Assembly: GCF_000576555.1 (NCBI RefSeq)
Contig: NZ_CP007145.1
Span: forward strand, 3,100,001 to 3,164,000
DNA from: Hymenobacter swuensis DY53
GTDB taxonomy: Bacteria > Bacteroidota > Bacteroidia > Cytophagales > Hymenobacteraceae
Reading direction: 5' to 3'
Length of the DNA: 64,000 nucleotides
Shown here: one piece after another, positions 1 to 8,288 of the stretch
Layout: each line of letters opens with the position of its first letter
Numbering within the stretch: the first letter of the stretch is position 1
Program-made: the position numbers and the translations under genes
Notes under the pieces: model-generated
What the model was told of the DNA's origin: nothing
Databases searched by the model: none
What the model saw: only the letters and a program-made list of their open reading frames with translations

Positions 1-468
1 GGCCAGCACCCCGATGGCGGCAAACACGGCTGCCAGCAGCGCCAGCCCCAGGTAGGAGCCCACCGTCGCGGCCGAATCGATGTTGCCGGCAGGGTTGCCC
101 AGCTGGTACACCGAGTAGTAGTAGAGCAGCGTGGGCACCAGGGCCAGCAACGCCAGCAGCAGGCAGGCCAGATACTTGCCCCCGATAATCTGGCCGTCGG
201 TGAGCGGGCGGGTGAGCAACAACTCCATGGTCCCGGCCTTCTTTTCCTCGGCAAATGTGCGCATGGTGAGGCCCGGAATCAGGAACAGGAAAATCCAGGG
301 GGCAATGTTGAACAGCGTCTGCAAATCGGCAAACCCGTAGTCGAGCACCGAGCTATCCGGAAACACCCACACGAACAGGCCGGTAGCCACCAGAAACACC
401 CCCAGCACCACGTAGGCCACGGGCGAGTTCAGGAAGCTGTTGAATTCTTTGCGAAGTATTGCGAGCAT
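1..468 (-). CDS. gldF: Gliding-motility ABC transporter permease GldF (3' end beyond window)
   Basis: Only the first 156 codons are present; the frame runs off the left edge. The protein starts MLAILRKEFNSFLNSPVAYV, typical of ABC-2 type permeases of the GldF family. Hydrophobic segments lie near residues 18-38, 60-75 and 105-125, and the family-typical stretch FAEEKKAGTMELLLTRPLTD sits between the second and third. GldF is an inner-membrane subunit that works with GldA and GldG in the Bacteroidota gliding and surface-secretion apparatus. The ATPase gene gldA lies immediately upstream on the same strand (gap 126 bp, filled by an inverted repeat); gldG would be expected just outside the window. 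The ATG at 468 fits the N-terminus of the family. Family usual length is about 240 residues. Confidence 0.88.
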   Translation of the reverse strand, partial: MLAILRKEFNSFLNSPVAYVVLGVFLVATGLFVWVFPDSSVLDYGFADLQTLFNIAPWIFLFLIPGLTMRTFAEEKKAGTMELLLTRPLTDGQIIGGKYLACLLLALLALVPTLLYYYSVYQLGNPAGNIDSAATVGSYLGLALLAAVFAAIGVLA

Positions 469-499
469 GTAGGCAACCGTGGTAGTTGATTTAATACAA

Positions 500-588
500 C
501 TGTCATCCTGAGCGGAGCGAAGGACCTTTTCACGAGTGAGAAAGTTATTCCAACGTGAGAAGGTCCTTCGCTCCGCTCAGGATGACAG
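500..588. repeat. Inverted repeat, 35-bp arms (GTCATCCTGAGC family)
   Basis: Arms 500-534 and 554-588 are complementary at 34 of 35 positions around a 19-bp loop. The outer ends read CTGTCATCCTGAGC and its complement. The same outer end and the core AAGGACCTT recur at 9599-9731, and related hairpins lie at 1533-1639 and 10495-10596. It fills the gap between gldA and gldF. There is no transposase gene. It could be a MITE-like element or a processing or termination hairpin inside the gldA-gldF transcript. Confidence 0.85.
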
Positions 589-594
589 GATTTT

Positions 595-1503
595 TCATTT
601 GGTCAGTTCCTGGAACACCTGCTCCAAGCTCTGTTCTTCCTGGCGCAGGCCCAGCAGCACCCAGCCTTGGGCGGCGGCCAGGCGCGAAATGGCCCCGCGC
701 TGGTCGGCGCCGGCGCGGGCCCGGATGCGGTAGGTGTGGCCGGTTTCGGCCTCCACAGCCAGCACGCCCGGCAACGCCCGCAGCGGGGCCACGTCAATGG
801 CCTGCTCGAACTCGGCACGGATGATGGTTTCGCCGGCGGCGCGGGCACCTAGCTCCGAAACGGGGGAGTCGGCCACGAGGCGGCCCCGGTTGATGATGAC
901 GGCCCGGCTGCACAAGGCTTCCACCTCGGGCAGAATATGGGTGCTGAAGATGACCGTTTTATCCTGGCCCAGTTCCCGGATCAGGCTGCGAATTTCGCCG
1001 ATCTGGTTCGGGTCGAGGCCGGTGGTGGGCTCGTCGAGGATGAGCACGCCGGGGTCGTGAATGAGGGCCTGGGCCAGCCCCACGCGCTGGCGGTAGCCTT
1101 TCGAGAGGGCCCCGATCTGCTTGTTCTGCTCACGCCCCAGCCCCACCCGGTCCACCAACTGGCGCACCCGCTGGCGCAGCGCGCTGCCGCCCAGCCCGTG
1201 CACCGAACCGATAAATTCGAGGTACTCGTGCACGTACATATCCAGGTACAGCGGGTTATGCTCGGGCAGGTAGCCCACCCGGCGACGCACCTCCAGCGGA
1301 GCCGTCTGCACGTCGAAGCCATCCACCACCACCGTACCGGCCGAGGGCGGCAAGTAGCCAGTGGCAATTTTCATGGTGGTGGACTTACCGGCCCCGTTCG
1401 GCCCCAGAAACCCCAGGATTTCGCCCTTCCCTACCGAGAAGCTGATGTTATCCACGGCAGTCTGCGGACCGAAGGTTTTCGTAAGATTCTGGACTTCTAC
1501 CAT
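595..1503 (-). CDS. gldA: Gliding-motility ABC transporter ATP-binding protein GldA
   Basis: This is a 302-residue ABC ATPase. It has a Walker A motif GPNGAGKST near residue 34, a Q-loop region with YLPEHNPLYLDMYV, a signature SKGYRQRVGLA near residue 138, and a Walker B ILDEPTTGLDP followed by the H-loop STHI. The C-terminal region of about 80 residues after the ATPase core is usual for GldA/NatA-type proteins. In the family, GldA drives the GldFG membrane subunits required for gliding. It lies directly upstream of gldF on the same strand, so one transcript is likely. The ATG at 1503 begins MVEVQNLTKTFG, the normal start. Length and motifs are intact. Confidence 0.9.
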   Translation of the reverse strand: MVEVQNLTKTFGPQTAVDNISFSVGKGEILGFLGPNGAGKSTTMKIATGYLPPSAGTVVVDGFDVQTAPLEVRRRVGYLPEHNPLYLDMYVHEYLEFIGSVHGLGGSALRQRVRQLVDRVGLGREQNKQIGALSKGYRQRVGLAQALIHDPGVLILDEPTTGLDPNQIGEIRSLIRELGQDKTVIFSTHILPEVEALCSRAVIINRGRLVADSPVSELGARAAGETIIRAEFEQAIDVAPLRALPGVLAVEAETGHTYRIRARAGADQRGAISRLAAAQGWVLLGLRQEEQSLEQVFQELTK

Positions 1504-1532
1504 GTAGGTATTATAATCTGGTTCTTTCAGCC

Positions 1533-1639
1533 CGTCATTCCGAGCTTGCCGAGGAATCTCGCGTGCTGAGGTTGGGATAATAACTTATACGTCAGCACGC
1601 GAGATTCCTCGGCTCCGTTGCACTACGCTCGGAATGACG
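1533..1639. repeat. Nested inverted repeat with asymmetric bulge
   Basis: The outer arms are 1533-1545 and 1627-1639 (CGTCATTCCGAGC and its complement). The inner arms are 1551-1569 and 1592-1610 (19 bp, GAGGAATCTCGCGTGCTGA and its complement). Between the right inner and outer arms is an unpaired segment containing GTTGCACTA. The element at 10495-10596 has the same plan, including a GTTGCACT bulge. It lies between the gldA start and the stop of the convergent-side dehydrogenase gene. Confidence 0.8.
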
Positions 1640-1666
1640 TTCTACTGGCTGTCATCAGCCGACAAC

Positions 1667-2359
1667 TCATTTCACCTGCGTCGGGCGCATTTGCAGTTCC
1701 GAAATCATAACGGTCTGCGGGGCTTCCAGGGCGTGTACAATGGCGGCGGCAATGTCTTCGGGCTGCATTTTATGCGGGTCGGGCTCCTGGCCAGGCTCCT
1801 TCCCGCCGAAGTTGGTTTCCACCGAGCCGGGCATTACGCAGGTCACGCGCACGCCTTGCGGACGTACTTCCTTGAACAGCGCATCGGAGAAACCGCGCAC
1901 GGCGTACTTGGTGGCGCAGTAGCCGGCCAGATTGGCCGTGCCTGCCGTACCGGCCAAAGACGCCACGTTGATGATGTGGCCCAACTGCTGCCGCTTCATG
2001 GCCGGCAGTACGGCGCGGGTGCAGTAGAACAGGCCGTGTACGTTGGTGTCGAACATTTCGTGCCACTGCTCCGACGAAAACCCATCAATGGGGCCGAAAT
2101 TGCCGAGGCCGGCGTTATTTACCAGCACGTGAACTTCCTTGTCCAACGCCTTTTCGGTGGCCTGATACGCCTTCTGCACCTCGGCTTCCTGCCGGATATC
2201 ACACTCGATGAAGTGAAAGCGCGGATGCTGGAAGTCGGCGGGTGCGGTGCGACCCCAGCCGGCTACCTGCATGCCGCGGGCCAGCAGCAGTTCCACGGTG
2301 GCTCGCCCGATGCCTTTGCTGACGCCTGTGATAATGGCTACCTTGCCGCTGAGGTCCAT
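1667..2359 (-). CDS. Short-chain dehydrogenase/reductase (SDR)
   Basis: The protein is 230 residues when started at the ATG at 2359 (MDLSGKVAIITGVSKGIG). An in-frame extension upstream to 2512 exists, but it lacks family similarity and would overlap the divergent lipoprotein gene. The classical SDR features are present: the cofactor motif TGVSKGIG near residue 12, NNAG in the middle, a catalytic Ser in the INVASLAG segment, and the YCATK active-site Tyr/Lys pair. It resembles 3-ketoacyl-(ACP) reductase-like oxidoreductases acting on an unknown substrate with NAD(P)H in the cytoplasm. Its start lies only 13 bp from the divergent start at 2373, so the two 5' ends must share or overlap promoter DNA. 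Confidence 0.85.
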   Translation of the reverse strand: MDLSGKVAIITGVSKGIGRATVELLLARGMQVAGWGRTAPADFQHPRFHFIECDIRQEAEVQKAYQATEKALDKEVHVLVNNAGLGNFGPIDGFSSEQWHEMFDTNVHGLFYCTRAVLPAMKRQQLGHIINVASLAGTAGTANLAGYCATKYAVRGFSDALFKEVRPQGVRVTCVMPGSVETNFGGKEPGQEPDPHKMQPEDIAAAIVHALEAPQTVMISELQMRPTQVK

Positions 2360-2372
2360 AGGTCCGGTGTAT

Positions 2373-3146
2373 ATGGTGTGGTCAGAATTGAAGGTGCAAG
2401 TTAGCTGCTCCCGGTGGCTTTTACGCGGCGCGGCCGGCCTGGGTCTGCTGGGGCTGCTGCCGGGCTGCAGCAAGGAAAACGAGGCCGGCTGCTTCACCAG
2501 CACCGGCAACATCGTTACGGAACGCCGCAGCCTCCCTCCTTTTCAGGTCCTGACGGCCTACGATAACGTGCAGGTAACACTGGTGCAGGACGCGGAATCT
2601 TACGCCGAAGTGCGGGCCGGCAAAAATCTCCAGGACGATATCCGGCTGGAAGTACAAGACGACCAGCTTATTATCCGCAATACCAGCCGCTGTAACTGGG
2701 TGCGCCGCTACGATACGCCCCGCGAAGTCACGCTACACGTCCCGCACCTCACCAGTATCTTTCTGCGCGGGCAGGCCGATATCCGCACCGATAGGCTGTT
2801 TGAGCAGGATACTATTTTCGCGCACCTTATCGGTTCCGGCGACTTTCACCTGGCCTTAAACAGCCAGTATGTAGGCCTGAGCCAATACGAGTTGGGCGAC
2901 ATCTACCTCAGCGGCACCACCCAGGAACTGCACCACACACTGGGCGGTAGCGGCAGCCTGTACGCCTCTGATTTCTCCTTGCAGGACGTGTACCTGCAAA
3001 CTAACGCCAGCAGCAGCGGCAATGCCCGTCTGCGTGTGGGCCAACTGTTGGCTGGTACCCACGCCGGCATCGGCACCGTGTTTTACGCTCTGCAGCCGCG
3101 GCTCGAAATGAAGGTTACGGGGAAGGGGAAATTGGTGGTGGAGTAA
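2373..3146 (+). CDS. GIN-domain (DUF2807) lipoprotein
   Basis: The protein begins with a short basic and hydrophobic segment ending in LLPGC, a lipoprotein signal with the likely lipidated Cys about 35 residues in. It is followed by a DUF2807 / putative auto-transporter adhesin head GIN domain, recognisable from ITEx-FQVLTAYDNVQVTLVQ and the repeated short beta-strand pattern with GSGD and GGSGSLYA turns, a right-handed beta-solenoid. This family is abundant in Bacteroidota and is surface or periplasmic; its function is unknown. Start choice is uncertain: ATG 2373 is preferred, but TTG 2388 or GTG 2394 would also give a lipoprotein signal. The longer frame to 2247 would run through the divergent SDR and is not credible. 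Confidence 0.78.
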   Translation: MVWSELKVQVSCSRWLLRGAAGLGLLGLLPGCSKENEAGCFTSTGNIVTERRSLPPFQVLTAYDNVQVTLVQDAESYAEVRAGKNLQDDIRLEVQDDQLIIRNTSRCNWVRRYDTPREVTLHVPHLTSIFLRGQADIRTDRLFEQDTIFAHLIGSGDFHLALNSQYVGLSQYELGDIYLSGTTQELHHTLGGSGSLYASDFSLQDVYLQTNASSSGNARLRVGQLLAGTHAGIGTVFYALQPRLEMKVTGKGKLVVE

Positions 3147-3156
3147 TGGGTTTTTC

Positions 3157-3202
3157 GCGCAGGGTCTCGCAGTGTTTGAACGGCCACTGCGAAACCCTGC
3201 GC
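3157..3202. terminator. Hairpin between convergent genes
   Basis: Arms 3157-3174 and 3185-3202 pair at 17 of 18 positions around a 10-nt loop. It lies between the convergent stops of the GIN lipoprotein (3146) and the SDR (3237), so it could terminate both. There is no long T tract, so it may only stabilise the 3' ends. Confidence 0.6.
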
Positions 3203-3236
3203 CTCCCACCCGCGCACCATTGCGGGAAAACACCGC

Positions 3237-3947
3237 CTAAATATCGCCCAACTGCGGCCGGATCAGCAGCTCCTCTATCACGGCCTGCGGCGAGAGGGAA
3301 AACGACCCGAAAATGGTATCGGCCACGTCCTCGGCCCGGATGAACCGCTCGGCGGGCAGGTCCACTCCTTCCCAACTGGCCGTGAGGGTGGCCCCTGGCA
3401 GCACGGCCGTTACCCGGATGCCGGCGTCTTTCAGCTCCTCGCGCAGGTTACGGGTAAAGCCCAGCAGCGCGTGCTTGGCAATGCCGTAGGAACCGCCGTT
3501 GGGGTATGCTGTAATGCTGGCCGTGGAGCATATGTTGAAGATGTAGCCGCTGCGCTGCACCAGCAACCCCGGCAGCAGGGCCTGAGTCACGTCGTAGGCA
3601 CTCAGCAAATTCACATCCAGCATCTGCCGCAGTTGGGTACCATCCAACGGCTCGTCCTGCAGCCGCCCCGGAATGAAGGAGCCCGCATTATTGATAAGCA
3701 CCTCCACCGGCCCCAGGCCGCGCACGAACTCCGTAAACAAAACCGTTTCCGCGCGCTTGCTTAGGTCAGCAACGAAGGTGTGCAGTATGGCCCCTGCAAC
3801 CTGCTCCGTGGCAGCCGCTTGCAAAGCCTGCAGGTCGGCGGCGGAGCGGGCACAGGTAGCTACCGGATAGCCCGCCCGCAGAAAGCGCATCACCAGGGCC
3901 CGTCCGATTCCTTTGGTGCCGCCTGTAACAACGATATTTTTTTGCAT
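3237..3947 (-). CDS. Short-chain dehydrogenase/reductase (SDR)
   Basis: This is a 236-residue classical SDR starting MQKNIVVTGGTKGIGRALVM. It contains the nucleotide-binding TGGTKGIG motif, NNAG near residue 90, a catalytic Ser in the ICSTAS segment, and the YGIAKHA Tyr/Lys pair. The substrate cannot be inferred. It resembles 3-oxoacyl-reductase-like or sepiapterin-reductase-like proteins common in Bacteroidota. It stands alone: convergent to the GIN lipoprotein and divergent from mlaE, with a 116-bp intergenic region that should hold both promoters. Confidence 0.85.
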   Translation of the reverse strand: MQKNIVVTGGTKGIGRALVMRFLRAGYPVATCARSAADLQALQAAATEQVAGAILHTFVADLSKRAETVLFTEFVRGLGPVEVLINNAGSFIPGRLQDEPLDGTQLRQMLDVNLLSAYDVTQALLPGLLVQRSGYIFNICSTASITAYPNGGSYGIAKHALLGFTRNLREELKDAGIRVTAVLPGATLTASWEGVDLPAERFIRAEDVADTIFGSFSLSPQAVIEELLIRPQLGDI

Positions 3948-4063
3948 TCCTTTGATTCCTGAAGCGGTTTTTACGTAAGCACAGCGGCACTACCCTTTCG
4001 GGTTGATTCGCTGGTTCTACTGAGGCCGCAAGTTTCCGCTTTTCCTTCTGTTTTCTGCTTTTT

Positions 4064-4795
4064 ATGGTCAAATCATTCGGTGAATTTCTGCTCTTTATTC
4101 AGAGCATGCTCACGCGGAAAGAGCGCCTGGCGGTGTTATGGCAGCGCACCATGGATGAGTGCGTAACCATTGGCATCAACTCCATCTTCATTGTTGCCAT
4201 CGTATCGGCCTTTATTGGGGCGGTAACCTGCGTTCAGATTGCGTACAACCTCACCAACCCGCTCATTCCTAAAAGCACCATCGGGTACATGGTGCGCGAA
4301 ATGACCATTCTGGAGCTGGCCCCTACTATTACCAGCATCGTACTGGCGGGCAAAGTGGGCTCCAGCATTGCGGGCGGCCTGGGCACCATGCGCATCACCG
4401 AGCAGGTATCGGCCCTGGAGGTAATGGGTATTAATTCGGCATCCTACCTGGTATTACCGCGCATTCTGGCTTCCATGCTGATGTTTCCGCTACTGGTAAT
4501 CCTGGCCATGGCCCTGTCTATCATCGGCGGCTACCTGGCCGGCTCCCTCACCGGGGCCTTGTCGGCGCAGGAGTACATTGAGGGCATTCGCACCGATTTC
4601 ATTCCCTACAACATCGTTTTTGCCCTCATCAAATCGGTGGTTTTCGCCTTCTTGGTATCGGCCATTTCCTCGTTCAAGGGCTTCTTCACGCAGGGTGGAG
4701 CTTTGGAAGTTGGTAACGCCAGCACTACGGCCGTCAACAACTCCATTATTGCTATTCTGGTAGCCGATTTCGCCCTGGCTGCTCTCCTTCTCTAA
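4064..4795 (+). CDS. mlaE: MlaE-family ABC transporter permease
   Basis: The protein is 243 residues with five or so hydrophobic segments. It has the family core EMTILELAPTITSIVLAGKVGSSIAGGLGTMRITEQVSALEVMGI, split here by no gaps, which is the DUF140/MlaE signature. MlaE is the inner-membrane subunit of an MCE-type system moving phospholipids between inner and outer membranes. The ATPase gene mlaF follows after 86 bp on the same strand. No MCE-domain (MlaD) gene follows as it often does in this phylum, so the substrate-binding ring must be encoded elsewhere. Confidence 0.88.
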   Translation: MVKSFGEFLLFIQSMLTRKERLAVLWQRTMDECVTIGINSIFIVAIVSAFIGAVTCVQIAYNLTNPLIPKSTIGYMVREMTILELAPTITSIVLAGKVGSSIAGGLGTMRITEQVSALEVMGINSASYLVLPRILASMLMFPLLVILAMALSIIGGYLAGSLTGALSAQEYIEGIRTDFIPYNIVFALIKSVVFAFLVSAISSFKGFFTQGGALEVGNASTTAVNNSIIAILVADFALAALLL

Positions 4796-4881
4796 ACTCA
4801 AGCAGCTGCAACAAAGGAGCCGGAAGTACAAAACAAGCTTCCTTTTGCACTTTTGCCTTCCAGCTTCCAGCTTCTACTTTC

Positions 4882-5691
4882 ATGATTGAAGTTCATAACG
4901 TCCAGAAGTCCTTCGACGGCAACCAAGTGCTGAAAGGCATTAACTGCACGTTTGAAACCGGTAAGTGCAATTTGCTGCTGGGCGGCTCGGGCACGGGCAA
5001 ATCGGTACTGTTGCAATGTATTGTGGGCCTGATGCAGCCCGACCTGGGCAGCATCACTTTTGATGGCACCATGTTCAGCAACAACAAGGTGCAGATCCGA
5101 CAGGAAATCCGGCGCAAAATTGGTATGCTTTTCCAGGGCTCGGCCCTGTTCGACTCCATGACGGTGTACGAAAACGTGGAGTTTCCTCTCAAAATGCTCA
5201 CCCCGGAGATGTCGCGCCAAGAACGCCGCGACCGGGTAGAATTCTGCCTGAAACGAGTGGGACTGGAAAATGCCGGCACCAAGATGCCTTCCGAAATTTC
5301 GGGCGGCATGAAGAAGCGGGTAGGTATTGCCCGGGCCATTGCTCCTAACTGTACCTATCTGTTCTGCGACGAGCCCAACTCTGGCCTTGACCCACTGACC
5401 AGCATCAAAATCGACGAGCTAATCCACGAAATCACCCATGAATACGGCATTACCACCGTGGTAGTGACCCACGATATGAACTCCGTCATCGAAATCGGGG
5501 ACCATATCATCTTCCTTTACAAGGGCCAGAAGCTCTGGGACGGCAACAAGGACGAAATTCTCAATGCCCAGGTGCCCGAACTCAAGGAATTCATCTTTAG
5601 TAGCAGCCTTGTACGCGCTGCCAAGAAAGTGGACGATGAAACCGAAGGTGGCCTTGCCGCTGCTACTACCGACGAAGCCATTAATATTTAA
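4882..5691 (+). CDS. mlaF: MlaF-family ABC transporter ATP-binding protein
   Basis: This is a 269-residue ABC ATPase. It has Walker A GGSGTGKS at residues 34-41, signature ISGGMKKRVGIARAIA, Walker B LFCDEPNSGLDP and the H-loop VVVTHD. The sequence FDSMTVYENVEFPL after the Q-loop is typical of MlaF. It energises phospholipid transport with the MlaE permease encoded just upstream. The C-terminal tail (about 25 residues, acidic then TTDEAINI) is short and low in complexity. The gene ends at a strong inverted repeat. The ATG at 4882 matches the family start. Confidence 0.9.
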   Translation: MIEVHNVQKSFDGNQVLKGINCTFETGKCNLLLGGSGTGKSVLLQCIVGLMQPDLGSITFDGTMFSNNKVQIRQEIRRKIGMLFQGSALFDSMTVYENVEFPLKMLTPEMSRQERRDRVEFCLKRVGLENAGTKMPSEISGGMKKRVGIARAIAPNCTYLFCDEPNSGLDPLTSIKIDELIHEITHEYGITTVVVTHDMNSVIEIGDHIIFLYKGQKLWDGNKDEILNAQVPELKEFIFSSSLVRAAKKVDDETEGGLAAATTDEAINI

Positions 5692-5692
5692 A

Positions 5693-5759
5693 TCACAGCG
5701 CTGCCATAACAAGTCAACGATTCTGAGCGGGGTGTTGACTTGTTATGGCAGTTCTGTGA
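5693..5759. terminator. Long hairpin between convergent mlaF and DinB gene
   Basis: Arms 5693-5718 and 5734-5759 are complementary at 24 of 26 positions with a 15-nt loop. It begins 2 bp after the mlaF stop and ends 12 bp before the convergent DinB-family stop. It probably acts as a bidirectional terminator, although the 26-bp stem is much longer than needed. Confidence 0.65.
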
Positions 5760-5771
5760 TTTGCCGATGTG

Positions 5772-6326
5772 CTATCGGCGCCACCCTTCGCGGTGTATCA
5801 GGTTCGCAATGTGGGCCAGATGGTGCCGGCCGTGCCAGGAGTACAGTACCAGCACTTGGTCCAGGGTAGATGTGCGTTTCGATTCAGGGTGGTAGAACGT
5901 GCGCTGCCACTGCTCTTCGGTGAGGTTGCGCAACAGGCGTACCCACCGGATATGCAACGCCTCCAGCAGCGCCAGCGACACGGCAGGCGGTGTGGCCGCC
6001 ACGTCAGGGAGTTCAGCCCAGGCCGCTTCATCGTAGGGCCGGATAGTAGGATTATCCTCCGTCAGGGCCAGCCGGAAGCGGGTATAGGCGTTCAGGTGCG
6101 AATCGGGCAGATGGTGAATAACCTGGCGCACTGTCCAGCCATTGGGTCGGTATGAGGTATCGAGTTGCTCAGGCGTGAGGCCGGCTACAGCAGCTCGTAT
6201 CTGGTCGGGCAGCGTAGCCAGGTGCGCCAGATACGCCGTGCGCGCGCCCCTGTCCAGCGGCTCATCGGGCAACACCGGTTGGCCGATAGGATAGCGCAAA
6301 TCAGACGCAGCAGAACTAGTTTCCAT
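5772..6326 (-). CDS. DinB/YfiT-family putative metal-dependent hydrolase or transferase
   Basis: The protein is 184 residues from ATG 6326 (METSSAASDLRYPIGQP). An upstream in-frame extension to 6431 is not supported by the family. It matches the YfiT/BstA subgroup of DinB four-helix bundles. The start PIG-x-P is typical, the first metal ligand is in WTVRQVIHHLPDSH, and the last two are in WHGRHHLAHI. Members are cytoplasmic metal-binding proteins; some act as bacillithiol S-transferases, but the substrate here is unknown. It is convergent to mlaF, from which it is separated by a long hairpin. Confidence 0.82.
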   Translation of the reverse strand: METSSAASDLRYPIGQPVLPDEPLDRGARTAYLAHLATLPDQIRAAVAGLTPEQLDTSYRPNGWTVRQVIHHLPDSHLNAYTRFRLALTEDNPTIRPYDEAAWAELPDVAATPPAVSLALLEALHIRWVRLLRNLTEEQWQRTFYHPESKRTSTLDQVLVLYSWHGRHHLAHIANLIHREGWRR

Positions 6327-6475
6327 GAGGAGAATATGGCAGTGATTGAGGACAGAAAGGTACGCCGTTAACCCGGAACTGTGGTGCGTTAAAGCAAATG
6401 CGAAACCCGTCCGTTCGTCATTGCAAGCCACGCCAGTAATTCTATTCCTCTCAAAAGAGGAAAACTTGAAAAACG

Positions 6476-6512
6476 AAAAGCCCCTGACATCCGAATGGTG
6501 TCAGGGGCTTTT
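6476..6512. terminator. Rho-independent terminator, bidirectional
   Basis: A perfect 14-bp stem (6476-6489 with 6499-6512, AAAAGCCCCTGACA) encloses a 9-nt loop and has T runs on both strands. It lies 65 bp after the stop of the bifunctional nuclease gene (minus strand) and upstream of the DinB gene. Confidence 0.85.
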
Positions 6513-6576
6513 AAACAGGTTTGCGTTGGGAGTTTCGTGAAGCAAAAATTGCCTCAGCTCCGATTTGCACTGACAG

Positions 6577-7203
6577 TTATCCGTTGCGCTTGTTTAGTTC
6601 GTCGCGGATTTTAGCGGCTTTCTCGTAATCCTCGCGCTCCAGGGCCTGAGCCAGCATTTTAGTTAGCTCATCCAGTGAAACCTGGCCGCTGGGCTCCTTG
6701 GGCTCGGCGGGCGACGGCACGGGCCGGTCGCCGGAATCGTCATCCTCGTCGTCGTCATCATCCTCGTCCGCGTCTTCCGCGTTTTCATCCAGGTCGGAGA
6801 GGATGATGCCGGCTTCGCTCAGTACGCTTTCCACCGTGAAGATGGGCACCCCAAACCGTAGGCCAATGGCAATGGCATCCGAAGGCCGCGAATCCAGTTC
6901 GAAGGTGGTGGCTCCGTCGGAGCACACAATTTTAGAATAGAACACTCCCTCCTTCAAATCCGAAATCAGCACTTCCAGCACGGCTACGTGCAACTGCTCA
7001 GCAAAGGATTTGAACAAATCGTGCGTGAGTGGTCGGTTCGGGCTGATTTTTTCTATCTGAATGGCAATGCTCTGCGCCTCAAACATGCCGATGATAATCG
7101 GCAGACGCCGGTTGCCGGTCTTCTCGCCCAGAATAAGGGCAAAGGAACCCGACTGCGACTGGCTGGACGAGAGGCCCAGGATTTCGAGCGGTATTTTTTT
7201 CAC
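6577..7203 (-). CDS. Bifunctional nuclease (BFN/DUF151) domain protein with UVR motif
   Basis: The protein is 208 residues and starts at a GTG (7203); a stop codon lies three codons upstream in the same frame, so no ATG alternative exists. Residues 1-130 form the DUF151 bifunctional nuclease domain, with the RLPIIIGMFEAQSIA segment and the ELDSRPSDAIAIGLRF signature. A strongly acidic linker follows (run of Asp/Glu around residues 140-157). The last 35 residues form a UVR (UvrB/UvrC) helical motif, EREDYEKAAKIRDEL. Bacteroidota proteins of this layout are common. Nuclease activity is known for plant homologues only, so the role here is inferred. It is a single gene with its own terminator. 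Confidence 0.85.
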   Translation of the reverse strand: MKKIPLEILGLSSSQSQSGSFALILGEKTGNRRLPIIIGMFEAQSIAIQIEKISPNRPLTHDLFKSFAEQLHVAVLEVLISDLKEGVFYSKIVCSDGATTFELDSRPSDAIAIGLRFGVPIFTVESVLSEAGIILSDLDENAEDADEDDDDDEDDDSGDRPVPSPAEPKEPSGQVSLDELTKMLAQALEREDYEKAAKIRDELNKRNG

Positions 7204-7244
7204 TAGGGTCTAGGTGAATGTGCTACGGTGAAGGTTGTGAAAAA

Positions 7245-7291
7245 TGTACATACTATGGGTAACCGGGTACGGGTTTCCCACAGTATGCACA
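7245..7291 (-). terminator. Hairpin downstream of etfA
   Basis: Arms 7245-7263 and 7273-7291 pair at 16 of 19 positions around a 9-nt loop. The hairpin starts 12 bp after the etfA stop (minus strand) and precedes the nuclease gene, so it likely separates the two transcripts. No clear T tract follows. Confidence 0.55.
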
Positions 7292-7302
7292 TCTAAGAAA
7301 CC

Positions 7303-8280
7303 TTAATTCAGCTCTTTTACCGCCTGAGTCAACTTGGGCAACACATCAAATACGTCGCCTACAATGCCGTAGTCGGCCGCTTTGAAGAAAGGAGCCTCGG
7401 GGTCTTTGTTAATGACCACGATTACCTTGCTCGAGTTCACGCCGGCCAGGTGCTGAATGGCCCCTGAAATACCGCAGGCAATGTACAGGTTCGGCGACAC
7501 GGTGATGCCGGTCTGACCTACGTGCTCGTGGTGAGGGCGCCAGTCGACGTCCGATACGGGCTTGGAGCAGGCCGTTGCCGCACCCAGCGCCTTCGCCAGA
7601 TCCTCGATGAGGTTCCAGTTCTCCGGGCCTTTCATGCCCCGGCCACCCGACACTACTTTGTCGGCCTCAGGCAGCAGAATGCCCCCGGCCTGATCCTGCA
7701 TCACCACCTGCTTGGGCGCATCAGCAAAGTCGGCGTCCGAAAGCTGAGCCGAGAAGGCCTCTACCTGAGCGGTTTTGCCAGCCTCATGCAGGGCTTCGAT
7801 GGAGTTCTTTTTAACAGCAATGATTTTCCGGTCACCGTCCAGCTTCACGTCAGCAAAGGCTTTGCCCGAGAAGGCACCGCGCTTCACCGTGAACGAGCCG
7901 CCATCGGTTTTGGGCAGCTCTACCACGTTGGTGGCAATGCTGGCCTGCAGCCGGATCGACAGGCGCGAACCAACTGAAGCACCAATATTGGAGTTAGCCA
8001 ACACGATGATTTTGGCGTCTTCCTTCTGGGCAGCGGCGGCAATCAACTTGGTGTAGGCACCGTTCACGAAATCCTTGAGGCGGGGCTCAGCGTCGTGCAG
8101 CACCTTGGTGATACCCTGCTCGCCCAACTTGGCCAAGTTGGCTTCGGTGGCTTCACCCACCGCTACGGCCGTAGCGGTGGTACCCAGCATCTGGGCCACC
8201 TGGCTGCCGTAAGAAGCTACTTCCAGCGAGGATTTCTTCACCTCGCCGCCGTCACATTCAACAACTACTAGTACAGACAT
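7303..8280 (-). CDS. etfA: Electron transfer flavoprotein alpha subunit
   Basis: This is a 325-residue FixB/EtfA protein. The C-terminal FAD-binding region is clear: GGRGMKGPENWNLIEDLAKA near residue 205, SKPVSDVDWRPHHEHVGQTG, and SPNLYIACGISGAIQHLAG. EtfA pairs with EtfB to carry electrons from acyl-CoA dehydrogenases to the ETF:quinone oxidoreductase. etfB lies 114 bp upstream on the same strand, the usual operon order (B then A). The ATG at 8280 fits the family N-terminus (MSVLVVVECDGGEVKKSSLE). All the conserved segments are intact. Confidence 0.93.
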   Translation of the reverse strand: MSVLVVVECDGGEVKKSSLEVASYGSQVAQMLGTTATAVAVGEATEANLAKLGEQGITKVLHDAEPRLKDFVNGAYTKLIAAAAQKEDAKIIVLANSNIGASVGSRLSIRLQASIATNVVELPKTDGGSFTVKRGAFSGKAFADVKLDGDRKIIAVKKNSIEALHEAGKTAQVEAFSAQLSDADFADAPKQVVMQDQAGGILLPEADKVVSGGRGMKGPENWNLIEDLAKALGAATACSKPVSDVDWRPHHEHVGQTGITVSPNLYIACGISGAIQHLAGVNSSKVIVVINKDPEAPFFKAADYGIVGDVFDVLPKLTQAVKELN

Positions 8281-8288
8281 TTTTCTTC

